Positions 1 to 7,530 of a stretch of DNA of 11,754 nucleotides are shown here, in pieces. Numbering within the stretch: the first letter of the stretch is position 1; every line of letters begins with the position of its first letter. A program made the translations under genes and the position numbers. This stretch comes from an uncultured Prevotella sp. Its GTDB lineage: Bacteria > Bacteroidota > Bacteroidia > Bacteroidales > Bacteroidaceae. The stretch is taken from positions 1-11,754 of the forward strand of contig CAAGEG010000079.1 of assembly GCA_900768785.1 (NCBI GenBank), read 5' to 3'. The notes below the pieces were generated by a model, which searched no databases, was not told the origin of the DNA, and worked only from the letters and a program-made list of their open reading frames with translations.

Positions 1-20
1 AACACCTGTCTTTATTATAT

Positions 21-50
21 AAAGATTATGCTAAAAGCATGTAATCCTTT
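21..50 (+). terminator. Weak imperfect hairpin, possible end of an upstream transcript
   Basis: The arms GATTATGC (24-31) and GCATGTAATC (37-46) pair around the loop TAAAA, with a 2-nt bulge; flanking AAAG and CTTT can add pairs. There is no good T-run after it, so termination is only a suggestion. The gene it might serve lies outside the window. Confidence 0.25.
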
Positions 51-111
51 GAACAATAAATGAAAACCTTATAAAAATACAGTTTTAATGATAAAATCTC
101 TTTATATATTA

Positions 112-140
112 TTGTACGTTAGAAAAAAACACTAACTTTG
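112..140 (+). promoter_or_regulatory. Bacteroidetes-type promoter for mutAB
   Basis: TAACTTTG at 133-140 matches the Bacteroidetes -7 consensus TAnnTTTG. A TTG at 112-114 lies 18 nt upstream, close to the usual spacing for the -33 element. Transcription would start near position 147, about 140 nt before mutA. A weaker TACCTTTA at 203-210 could give a shorter leader, but it ends in TTTA and has no well-placed -33 element. Confidence 0.65.
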
Positions 141-288
141 CATAGATTTTTCGGGTGCATGTCACAAGTCGTTTTTTATGATTTTACATTGCATTTCATC
201 TTTACCTTTAATGCAGACATGACACAACGACAGTTGATTGTTGAATATTAATACATAGAACAATAAAACTTATATAAAAGAAATTTTT
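141..288 (+). other. Long 5' leader of mutAB
   Basis: This is the presumed untranslated leader between the mutAB promoter and the mutA start. It contains a near-identical direct repeat, CATGTCACAA at 158-167 and CATGACACAA at 218-227, exactly 60 nt apart. GTCGTT (168-173) could also pair with AACGAC (226-231). I see no cobalamin riboswitch core and no leader ORF that I would defend. Immediately before the start the sequence is A/T-rich without a Shine-Dalgarno motif, as is normal in this phylum. Confidence 0.35.
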
Positions 289-2145
289 ATGTCAAATTGT
301 AGAGAAAAACTCTTTACAGAGTTTAAAGCACCGACGCGACAGGAGTGGTTGGACAAGATCCAAGTTGACCTTAAGGGCGCCGATTTCAACAAACGCCTTG
401 TTTGGCGTACAAACGAAGGCTTTAACGTGCAGCCATTCTATCTTAGAGAGGATGTACAAAAGTTGCAGACACCGGAATCTATGCCCGGCGAGTTCCCTTA
501 TGTAAGGGGTAACAAGAAAGGAGACAACAGTTGGTATGTGCGTCAAGACATCTTTGCAGACGATGCGAAAGCAGCCAACACAAAAGCTCTTGAAGTTCTT
601 GACAAAGGAATAGACTCTTTAGGCTTTCATATTCCCGGCAAGAACCTTAGTGCAGACTATGTTGAGACATTGCTTGAAGGCATAGTATGCGATGCCGTTG
701 AGTTGAATTTCAGCACCTGCAAGCGTCACAGCGTTGAATTGGCTAATATTCTTACCTCTTATTTTGAGAAGAAAGGCTACAATAAAGCCAACATCATTGG
801 TTCAATAGATTGGGACCCGATGGAGAAAATCGTGATGAAAGGAGCCGATACCACCCAACTTCTACCTATTGCATCAGAGTTGGTAAATGCTTTGAAAGAC
901 TATCCAAAGTTCCGTTGTATTAGTGTTAACGCCGCATCTCTCAACAATGCCGGCGCTTACATCGTACAAGAGTTAGGCTATGCAATGGCTTGGGGTAACG
1001 AATACCTCAATCAACTTGTAGAAGCAGGCGTAGATGTCGACCTTGCAGCAAGCAAAATAAAATTCAATCTCGGCATCTCAGAGAACTTCTTTATGGAGAT
1101 TTCAAAGTTCCGCGCAGCACGTTTGCTTTGGGCGGAAATAGTAAAACAATATGCTCCTCAGGACAACGCATCATGCATGATGTGTGTTAATGCCGTGACA
1201 TCACGCTATAACATGACAATTTTTGACAGCTATGTCAATCTTTTACGCTCACAAACCGAGACCATGAGTGCAGCCCTTGCAGGCGTTCATTCAATAGTTG
1301 TAACTCCGTTTGATGCTATTTATGAAACACCAAACGATTTCTCAGAGCGCATAGCACGCAACCAACAACTGCTTCTCAAAGAAGAAAGCCATTTTGACAA
1401 AGTTGTTGATCCGGGCGCAGGAAGCTATTTCATAGAAGAACTCACTACATCTCTTGCTAATGAAGGTTGGAAAATTTTCCTTGATGTAGAAGATAAAGGT
1501 GGCTTCCTTGCAGCAGCGAAGGACGGTTTCGTGCAAGACGACATCAATACAACAAACACCAAACGTCATGATGCCGCAGCAAAACGCAAAGAGTTTATCT
1601 TGGGAACCAACCAATTCCCTAATTTCACAGAGAAATCAGAAGGCAAACGTGCCATGACATGCCAATGCTCATGCGGTTCTCACAATGATAGCACTTTCAA
1701 AGCCATAGAGTCAACACGCTTGGCAGCCGACTTTGAAGACCTACGTATAAATGTTGAAAACAGCAATAAAGTACCTGTGGCATTCATGCTCACAATAGGC
1801 AACCTCGCTATGCGCCAAGCACGTGCCCAATTCAGCTGCAACTTCCTCGCTTGCGCAGGATATAAAGTTATTGATAATCTTGGTTTTGCAAGCGTAGAAG
1901 AAGGTGTTGACGCTGCTTTAAAAGCCAATGCCGACATCGTTGTGATATGTTCAAGCGATGATGAGTATGCTGAATATGCAATTCCTGCATACAAATATCT
2001 TGACGGTCGTGCAATGTTTGTTGTTGCCGGTGCCCCAGCTTGCGTAGAAGAACTGAAGGCTGCCGGAATAGAAAACTTTATCCACGTTCGTTGTGATGTT
2101 CTTGAAACATTGAAAGAGTATAACGCTAAATTGGGAATAAAATGA
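289..2145 (+). CDS. mutA: Methylmalonyl-CoA mutase small (non-catalytic) subunit
   Basis: This is the partner of MutB in the cytoplasmic heterodimer that interconverts succinyl-CoA and (R)-methylmalonyl-CoA on the route to propionate. Its 618 aa are close to the usual small-subunit length (about 640 in Propionibacterium). It has the mutase fold, a TIM barrel (roughly residues 30-440) and a C-terminal flavodoxin-like domain (roughly 490-618), but the catalytic residues are gone. D87 replaces the active-site Tyr (Y83 of MutB here), S217 replaces the catalytic His (H238), and M508 falls where MutB has the cobalt-ligating His of DGHDRG. This is expected for the family's structural subunit. An unusual cysteine cluster, CQCSCGSH (458-465), lies in the interdomain linker. 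The stop overlaps the mutB start by 4 bp (ATGA), implying translational coupling. The ATG at 289 is the first good start and gives full family length. Confidence 0.95.
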   Translation: MSNCREKLFTEFKAPTRQEWLDKIQVDLKGADFNKRLVWRTNEGFNVQPFYLREDVQKLQTPESMPGEFPYVRGNKKGDNSWYVRQDIFADDAKAANTKALEVLDKGIDSLGFHIPGKNLSADYVETLLEGIVCDAVELNFSTCKRHSVELANILTSYFEKKGYNKANIIGSIDWDPMEKIVMKGADTTQLLPIASELVNALKDYPKFRCISVNAASLNNAGAYIVQELGYAMAWGNEYLNQLVEAGVDVDLAASKIKFNLGISENFFMEISKFRAARLLWAEIVKQYAPQDNASCMMCVNAVTSRYNMTIFDSYVNLLRSQTETMSAALAGVHSIVVTPFDAIYETPNDFSERIARNQQLLLKEESHFDKVVDPGAGSYFIEELTTSLANEGWKIFLDVEDKGGFLAAAKDGFVQDDINTTNTKRHDAAAKRKEFILGTNQFPNFTEKSEGKRAMTCQCSCGSHNDSTFKAIESTRLAADFEDLRINVENSNKVPVAFMLTIGNLAMRQARAQFSCNFLACAGYKVIDNLGFASVEEGVDAALKANADIVVICSSDDEYAEYAIPAYKYLDGRAMFVVAGAPACVEELKAAGIENFIHVRCDVLETLKEYNAKLGIK

Positions 2146-4289
2146 GAAAGAATTTCAAAAACATAGATATCTTTTCAGGTATAAACAAAGTTGACGGTTG
2201 CCAATGGCAGAAAGACAATGGCATTGCACCGACATGGAAAACACCTGAACACATAGAGGTCAAGCCTGTTTACACAAAAGAAGACCTTGAAGGCATGGAA
2301 CACCTTGACTATACAGCCGGTTTGCCACCGTTCCTTCGTGGTCCGTACAGCATGATGTACCCAATGAGACCTTGGACCATACGCCAATATGCCGGTTTCT
2401 CTACCGCAGAAGAAAGTAATGCCTTCTATCGTCGCAACCTCGCAAGCGGACAGAAAGGTCTTTCTGTGGCTTTTGACCTGCCCACACACAGAGGTTACGA
2501 CCCCGATAATGCACGTGTTGTAGGCGACGTTGGTAAGGCCGGAGTTTCTATATGCTCTGTTGAGAACATGAAAGTGCTTTTTAACGGTATCCCCCTCAAT
2601 AAGATGTCAGTATCAATGACTATGAATGGTGCCGTTCTTCCTGTTATGGCATTCTACATTGTTGCAGGTTTGGAGCAAGGCGCAAAACTTGAAGAAATGG
2701 CAGGAACCATACAAAACGACATCTTGAAAGAGTTCATGGTGCGTAATACCTATATATATCCACCTGCATTCTCAATGAGAATAATAAGTGATATCTTCGG
2801 TTATACATCCAAACTTATGCCAAAATTCAACTCTATATCTATCTCCGGCTATCACATGCAAGAGGCAGGAGCAACAGCAGACATAGAGTTGGCATATACC
2901 ATAGCAGACGGTTTGGAATACGTTCGTGCAGGAGTAAATGCCGGAATTGATATAGATGCGTTTGCTCCGCGACTCTCTTTCTTCTGGGGTATATCTATGA
3001 ACCACTTTATGGAAGTAGCAAAAATGCGTGCCGCACGTATGCTTTGGGCTAAGGTTATCAAACAATTCAACCCTAAAAACCCGAAATCTCTTATGCTGCG
3101 TACACATAGCCAAACATCAGGTTGGTCGCTAACAGAGCAAGATCCGTTTAATAACGTAGGACGTACTTGTATTGAAGCCATGACAGCTGCACTTGGTCAC
3201 ACTCAGAGTTTGCATACCAACGCTCTTGATGAGGCTATTGCTCTGCCAACAGACTTCTCTGCTCGTATAGCGAGAAACACACAGATTTATATCCAAAACG
3301 AAACAAAAATCTGTAAACACATTGATCCGTGGGCTGGTTCTTACTATGTTGAGAGTCTTACAAACGAACTTGCGCATAAGGCATGGGAGCACATACAAGA
3401 GATAGAAAAGCTTGGCGGTATGGCTAAAGCCATAGAAACCGGTGTGCCAAAGATGCGTATAGAAGAAGCGGCAGCACGTACTCAAGCTCGTATTGACAGT
3501 GGCTCACAGACCATTGTTGGTACTAACAAGTATCGTCTTGACCACGAAGACCCGATTGACATACTTGAAGTTGACAACTCGGCTGTTCGTAAGGAACAAG
3601 AAGAAGCCCTTGCACAACTCCGCGCAAGCAGAGATAACGAAAAAGTTAAGCAGGCTTTGGCTGAACTAACCGAATGTGTACGCTCAGGAGAAGGTAATCT
3701 CTTGGAAAAAGCCGTTGAGTGTGCAAAACTAAGAGCTACTCTTGGAGAGATAAGTGATGCCTGCGAGGAAGTCGTAGGACGTTATAAAGCAGTAATTAGA
3801 ACTATTTCAGGCGTGTATTCATCAGAAAATAAAAATGACTCCGACTTTGCTAAGGCATGCGAGTTGACAGAAGAGTTTGCAACAAAAGAGGGACGTCGTC
3901 CTCGTATATTTATTGCTAAGATGGGACAAGACGGTCACGATCGTGGCGCAAAGGTGGTAGCCACAGGTTATGCCGATTGTGGTTTCGATGTTGATATGGG
4001 GCCTTTGTTCCAAACACCTGCAGAAGCAGCACGCGAAGCTGTTGAGAATGACGTACATATCGTTGGTGCAAGTTCTCTCGCAGCAGGTCACAAGACCCTT
4101 ATTCCACAGCTTATTGACGAGCTGAAGAAATTAGGACGCGAAGATATTATGGTTATTGCAGGTGGTGTAATACCGGCTCAAGACTATGACTATCTCTACA
4201 AAGCCGGTGTAGCAGCAATCTTTGGTCCCGGAACAAGCGTTGCCAAGTCTGCTTGTCAAATGATGAACATCTTATTGGACAAAGAATAA
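2142..4289 (+). CDS. mutB: Methylmalonyl-CoA mutase large catalytic subunit, B12-dependent
   Basis: This subunit binds adenosylcobalamin and catalyses the radical carbon-skeleton rearrangement between succinyl-CoA and methylmalonyl-CoA. The 715 aa compare with 728 in Propionibacterium. The N-terminal TIM barrel carries RQYAGFSTA, RNTYIYPP and GYHMQEAGA; by a constant offset of six, Y83, R201 and H238 correspond to the classical Y89, R207 and H244. The C-terminal B12 domain (about 575-715) has MGQDGHDRGA, with H599 as the lower axial cobalt ligand, followed by GASSLAAGH and the glycine-rich IAGGVIP. All key residues are present, so the enzyme should be active. It overlaps mutA by 4 bp and ends 23 nt before a strong hairpin. 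The chaperone GTPase MeaB and the methylmalonyl-CoA epimerase are not in this window. Confidence 0.98.
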   Translation: MRKNFKNIDIFSGINKVDGCQWQKDNGIAPTWKTPEHIEVKPVYTKEDLEGMEHLDYTAGLPPFLRGPYSMMYPMRPWTIRQYAGFSTAEESNAFYRRNLASGQKGLSVAFDLPTHRGYDPDNARVVGDVGKAGVSICSVENMKVLFNGIPLNKMSVSMTMNGAVLPVMAFYIVAGLEQGAKLEEMAGTIQNDILKEFMVRNTYIYPPAFSMRIISDIFGYTSKLMPKFNSISISGYHMQEAGATADIELAYTIADGLEYVRAGVNAGIDIDAFAPRLSFFWGISMNHFMEVAKMRAARMLWAKVIKQFNPKNPKSLMLRTHSQTSGWSLTEQDPFNNVGRTCIEAMTAALGHTQSLHTNALDEAIALPTDFSARIARNTQIYIQNETKICKHIDPWAGSYYVESLTNELAHKAWEHIQEIEKLGGMAKAIETGVPKMRIEEAAARTQARIDSGSQTIVGTNKYRLDHEDPIDILEVDNSAVRKEQEEALAQLRASRDNEKVKQALAELTECVRSGEGNLLEKAVECAKLRATLGEISDACEEVVGRYKAVIRTISGVYSSENKNDSDFAKACELTEEFATKEGRRPRIFIAKMGQDGHDRGAKVVATGYADCGFDVDMGPLFQTPAEAAREAVENDVHIVGASSLAAGHKTLIPQLIDELKKLGREDIMVIAGGVIPAQDYDYLYKAGVAAIFGPGTSVAKSACQMMNILLDKE

Positions 4290-4312
4290 GACGATATATA
4301 TACATTATTAAT

Positions 4313-4350
4313 AAAGTAAAAGAGGCATCAATCGATGTCTCTTTTACTTT
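4313..4350. terminator. Bidirectional terminator between mutB and the M15 peptidase gene
   Basis: AAAGTAAAAGAG (4313-4324) pairs with CTCTTTTACTTT (4339-4350). A G-U pair and CATC/GATG extend this to a 17-bp stem around the 4-nt loop AATC. The flanks are T-rich on the + strand and A/T-rich on the other. It lies between two convergent genes and probably serves both. Confidence 0.8.
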
Positions 4351-4453
4351 GTTGTTAGTTTGAATAAGGCTAATAAATGAATATAAATATTGGCATTTAC
4401 TGATATCTATATATGGAATATTATAATAGTAATATAGCCTTAAATTGTCATTC

Positions 4454-5215
4454 TTATTTCTCAAAATGTTGATAATCCTTGACTGTTGACCAATTGCCAC
4501 CCCATTTGAAACCATGTGCTATGAAGAGTTTGTAGCACAAGTCGTTCTTGTCAATCTTATAATTAAATGACTTGTTGCGGTTGGCATAAGGGCTTCCTAT
4601 GAGAGGACTGATATCTATACTTCCGCTTTGCGTGCGTTTTACATACGGATTATATAAGGGATTAATGTCTATTGCCATTCCTCTACTATGTTTGGATAGC
4701 GACTTGGTGCCGGCAACAAAACGGAAATTGAAGCAAGAAGAATTATTTGCCGACATTGAACGCTCATCATCTGCGTCATAATTGTCTATGAGTATCATAC
4801 GCTCTATGGGATAAGAGGCATTGTATAACTCTCGGAAAATGACGATAAGGTCCTTAGCTATATGTTTGTTACAAACTATTTCGCCTAACAAAATATCCCC
4901 ATTAATGTTGCGATGTAGAATTTTAATATATCTCAAATCGCTACGAGACACACTGCAATTGGTCTTGTATGATTTGTTGTACATTCGTGCAAAAATCGCA
5001 TCGCTGATTTTTTCAATTACAAAACAACGGTCAATTCCATATTTTTCTATGCTCTTTTCACTCACTATTGTTCCAGCTTCCCACTTGTCAAGGGCACTTA
5101 TATCACTCTTTGTCTCTGTGATTTTATCATTCTGATAGTTTGAATTGTTGTCAGCAGAAGCACAAATACAAAGACTAAAGAGAATAGATTGAAGTACAAA
5201 TCTTAGAAATACCAT
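4454..5215 (-). CDS. Exported M15-family zinc peptidase (peptidoglycan DD-/LD-peptidase-like)
   Basis: This is a 253-aa protein with an N-terminal signal peptide: a hydrophobic stretch at residues 6-18 and a likely signal peptidase I site after A19-S20-A21. There is no clean lipobox. The C-terminal half has the M15 signature: SKHSRGMAIDINP places zinc ligands H176 and D183, and KDYQHFEK near the end supplies the third ligand H250 and the acid/base D247. The family cleaves D-Ala-D-Ala or L-Ala-D-Glu-type bonds in peptidoglycan, so a periplasmic wall-remodelling role is likely; the exact bond cannot be read from sequence. The mature protein has five cysteines (64, 87, 115, 161, 227), so disulfides are possible. 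The gene stands alone, convergent with mutB and downstream of pgk behind a terminator. Nothing nearby suggests glycopeptide resistance. Confidence 0.85.
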   Translation of the reverse strand: MVFLRFVLQSILFSLCICASADNNSNYQNDKITETKSDISALDKWEAGTIVSEKSIEKYGIDRCFVIEKISDAIFARMYNKSYKTNCSVSRSDLRYIKILHRNINGDILLGEIVCNKHIAKDLIVIFRELYNASYPIERMILIDNYDADDERSMSANNSSCFNFRFVAGTKSLSKHSRGMAIDINPLYNPYVKRTQSGSIDISPLIGSPYANRNKSFNYKIDKNDLCYKLFIAHGFKWGGNWSTVKDYQHFEK

Positions 5216-5249
5216 ATTAGATATATTTTGTTATTGAAAAGTAGTACGG

Positions 5250-5323
5250 AAAAAATAATAAAAAGAAGTGAAACCACTGTGCAAAGAGTAATAATTACTG
5301 CGTCAAAAGTGTTTCACTTCTTT
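5250..5323 (-). terminator. Terminator downstream of pgk with a long structured loop
   Basis: The arms AAAGAAGTGAAAC (5262-5274) and GTTTCACTTCTTT (5311-5323) are perfectly complementary over 13 bp. After a single bulged C, three more pairs (ACT/AGT) extend the stem. Read on the - strand, the stem is followed by a T-rich tail (positions 5261 down to 5250), as expected for intrinsic termination of pgk. The loop contains an odd palindrome, AGTAATAATTACT (5287-5299), which could form a small inner hairpin. Confidence 0.65.
5282..5290 (-). promoter_or_regulatory. Possible -7 element for the M15 peptidase gene
   Basis: Read on the - strand this is TACTCTTTG, one base longer between TA and TTTG than the consensus TAnnTTTG. 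It lies 67 nt upstream of the M15 start and inside the loop of the pgk terminator. No well-spaced -33 element is evident, so the call is weak. Confidence 0.3.
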
Positions 5324-5350
5324 ATTGTCAATATGTGGTTAAGGCCTATA

Positions 5351-6598
5351 TTAAGCCTCTATTGCAGCTACTCCGGGTAGCACTTTGCCTTCAATAGCTT
5401 CAAGAAGAGCGCCACCACCGGTAGAGATATAAGACACTTTGTCTGCCATTCCAAACTTGTTAATACAAGCTACAGAGTCACCACCACCTATAAGAGAGAA
5501 TGCTCCATTAGCTGTTGCTTCTGCAATGGCTTCTGCAATGGCTTTTGAACCGCCTGTGAAGTTGTCAAATTCAAATACTCCGGCAGGACCATTCCAAAGA
5601 ATTGTCTTAGCATCTTTGATGGCATTTTTGAATAGTTCTCTTGTTTCAGGTCCGGCATCCATACCTTCCCAACCTTCAGGGATATCGTTTGAAGGACAAA
5701 CTTGTGTGTGCGCATCGTTTGAAAAAGCATCGGCAGCAATGCAATCTGTGCCAAGAACGAGGTTTACGTTGTTCTCTTTAGCTTTCTTTATCACGTCAAG
5801 AGCAACGTCAAGTTTGTCATCTTCGCATATAGACTTGCCAATCTTTCCACCATTAGCTTTTGCAAAAGTGTATGTCATACCACCGCAGAGTATCAAATTG
5901 TCCACTTTGCCAAGAAGATTTTCAATAATTCCTATCTTTGTAGATACTTTTGAGCCACCCATGATAGCTGTGAACGGACGCTTGATGTTGCCAAGAACAT
6001 TGTCAACAGCCATTACTTCTTTTTCCATAAGATATCCTAACATCTTGTGGTCTTTATCAAAGAACTCATCTATTACGGCTGTAGAAGCGTGCTTGCGGTG
6101 TGCTGTACCGAAAGCATCCATTACATAACAATCGGCATATGAAGCGAGCTTCTTTGCAAACTCTTTTTGGCTTGCTTTCATAGCCTCTTTTGCCTCTTTA
6201 TATGCGGGGTCTTCTTTATCTATACCAACAGGTTTGCCTTCTTCCTCTGGGTAGAAACGAAGATTTTCAAGCAACAGAGCTTCTTCGGGTTTGAGAGCTG
6301 CAGCCTCTTTTTCAGCTTTTGCACAATCGGGAGCAAACTTAACTTCAACACCAAGATGCTCAGAAACAGTGTTTACAATCTGACTAAGAGACATCTTCGG
6401 GTTTACTTTGCCTTTGGGCTTGCCCATGTGGCTCATCATGATCACGCTACCGCCATCTGCAAGAATTTTCTTTAGAGTGGGAAGAGCACCACGAATACGT
6501 GTGTCATCTGTTACTTTACCATTCTCGTCCAAAGGAACATTGAAATCAACGCGGACGATAGCCTTTTTACCTTCAAAATTGAATTGTTCGATTTTCAT
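5351..6598 (-). CDS. pgk: Phosphoglycerate kinase
   Basis: This enzyme transfers phosphate between 1,3-bisphosphoglycerate and ADP, the first ATP-yielding step of glycolysis, in the cytoplasm. The 415 aa are the usual length for a bacterial PGK. The N-terminal substrate domain shows VRVDFNVP (15-22), R34, SHMGKPKG (56-63), ENLRFYPEEEG (111-121) and TAHRKHAS with R168. The nucleotide domain shows GGSKVSTK with K217 and K221, NGPAGVFEF with E343, GGGDS (371-375) and STGGGALLE near the C-terminus. All catalytic and binding motifs are intact. The insert-like stretch after the ENLRFYPEEEG segment is, as I recall, common in Bacteroidales enzymes. The gene is monocistronic: its own -7 element lies 26 nt upstream and a terminator follows the stop. 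Confidence 0.98.
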   Translation of the reverse strand: MKIEQFNFEGKKAIVRVDFNVPLDENGKVTDDTRIRGALPTLKKILADGGSVIMMSHMGKPKGKVNPKMSLSQIVNTVSEHLGVEVKFAPDCAKAEKEAAALKPEEALLLENLRFYPEEEGKPVGIDKEDPAYKEAKEAMKASQKEFAKKLASYADCYVMDAFGTAHRKHASTAVIDEFFDKDHKMLGYLMEKEVMAVDNVLGNIKRPFTAIMGGSKVSTKIGIIENLLGKVDNLILCGGMTYTFAKANGGKIGKSICEDDKLDVALDVIKKAKENNVNLVLGTDCIAADAFSNDAHTQVCPSNDIPEGWEGMDAGPETRELFKNAIKDAKTILWNGPAGVFEFDNFTGGSKAIAEAIAEATANGAFSLIGGGDSVACINKFGMADKVSYISTGGGALLEAIEGKVLPGVAAIEA

Positions 6599-6623
6599 GC
6601 CTATTAATATTAATTAGTCTTTG

Positions 6624-6631
6624 CAAAGGTA
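6624..6631 (-). promoter_or_regulatory. -7 promoter element of pgk
   Basis: The - strand reads TACCTTTG, a perfect match to TAnnTTTG, giving a leader of only about 20 nt before the pgk start. A TTG complement at 6646-6648 is closer than the usual -33 spacing. The element sits next to a CTTTGCAAAG palindrome (6619-6628). Confidence 0.6.
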
Positions 6632-6776
6632 ATAATTAAAACAGACAATTTGTTTGATTTTGCCTATAAATTTAACTATTTTGATAACTTTATGCTACTG
6701 TTTGCCATATTGATATTACAAAAAGAGAAAGTCTATCAATAAAAACGGTAAAAACTATTAAACTCTGGTTGGTTGT

Positions 6777-6808
6777 TTTGGATAGTGAAATTAAAAAGAT
6801 TACCTTTG
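6777..6808 (+). promoter_or_regulatory. Promoter of the queC-mnmA operon
   Basis: TTTG at 6777-6780 and TACCTTTG at 6801-6808 are separated by 20 nt, a good match to the Bacteroidetes -33/-7 promoter. Transcription would start near 6815, about 32 nt before queC. No purine-like or preQ1 riboswitch fits in so short a leader. Confidence 0.75.
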
Positions 6809-6846
6809 TAAACATTATTAATATTATGTAAAAGCAATACCCTGTT

Positions 6847-7530
6847 ATGACAGAAAATATTGGAAATGACAAACAAAGAGCTGTTATTCGCGATTGTGTT
6901 ATAGTGGTTAGTGGCGGAATGGATAGCATCACGCTGCTTTATGACATGAAAGACCGCATAGGTTTGGCTGTTACTTTCAATTATGGTAGCAATCATAACG
7001 CTCGCGAAATAGAATATGCTAAGATTCATTGCAGCCGATTGGGCATCAAACATGTGGTTATAGAACTTGGATTTATACACGATTTTTTTCGCAGTTCTTT
7101 GCTTGAAGGTGCCGATGCTATACCAGAAGGGCATTATGAAGATGCGAACATGAAATCTACGGTGGTGCCTTTTCGCAATGGCATAATGCTGTCTGTTGCT
7201 GCCGGACTTGCAGATAGCTATGGATTTAAACATCTTCTTATTGCCAACCATAGTGGCGATCATGCCATTTATCCCGATTGCAGACCGGATTTTATTCGTT
7301 ATATGAGTGAAGCAACAAAGTCGGGCACTTATCCGGGTATTGACATCATAGCTCCTTATACTGACATATCAAAAGGCGAAATAGCTTATCGAGGCTTGTG
7401 TCTCGGTATTGATTATTCAGAGACATGGAGTTGTTATAAGGGTGGCGATGAGCCGTGTGGAAAATGTGGAACGTGTGTGGAACGTGCAGAAGCCATTGAA
7501 TATGCAAAGAAAAAGATGAACAACAGATGA
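6847..7530 (+). CDS. queC: 7-cyano-7-deazaguanine (preQ0) synthase
   Basis: QueC converts 7-carboxy-7-deazaguanine to preQ0 with ATP and ammonia, a step in queuosine synthesis; queuosine is placed at position 34 of tRNAs with GUN anticodons. The 227 aa are the normal length. The N-terminal PP-loop is SGGMDS (22-27), and AVTFNYGSNHNAREI, VPFRNGIMLS and ANHSGDHAIYPDCR follow as in Bacteroidales QueC. The zinc site is C196 with C204-x2-C207-x2-C210 in the segment CYKGGDEPCGKCGTCVER. The first in-frame ATG, at 6847, adds about 15 residues before the core, so a slightly later start is conceivable. The stop overlaps mnmA by 4 bp. The other Que genes are not in the window. Confidence 0.95.
   Translation: MTENIGNDKQRAVIRDCVIVVSGGMDSITLLYDMKDRIGLAVTFNYGSNHNAREIEYAKIHCSRLGIKHVVIELGFIHDFFRSSLLEGADAIPEGHYEDANMKSTVVPFRNGIMLSVAAGLADSYGFKHLLIANHSGDHAIYPDCRPDFIRYMSEATKSGTYPGIDIIAPYTDISKGEIAYRGLCLGIDYSETWSCYKGGDEPCGKCGTCVERAEAIEYAKKKMNNR

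Noticed and set aside
141..288. Cobalamin riboswitch upstream of mutA
   Set aside because: No B12-box (GCCACTG-like) or conserved core is present, and the leader is too short for a full cobalamin riboswitch.
4454..5215. Vancomycin-resistance peptidase (VanX/VanY)
   Set aside because: Only the general M15 zinc motif is shared; no van genes, ligase or two-component system lie nearby, and such peptidases are common housekeeping enzymes.
5439..6128. 229-codon open frame on the + strand
   Set aside because: It is wholly antisense to pgk, whose full set of motifs is on the other strand; the product has no recognisable domain.
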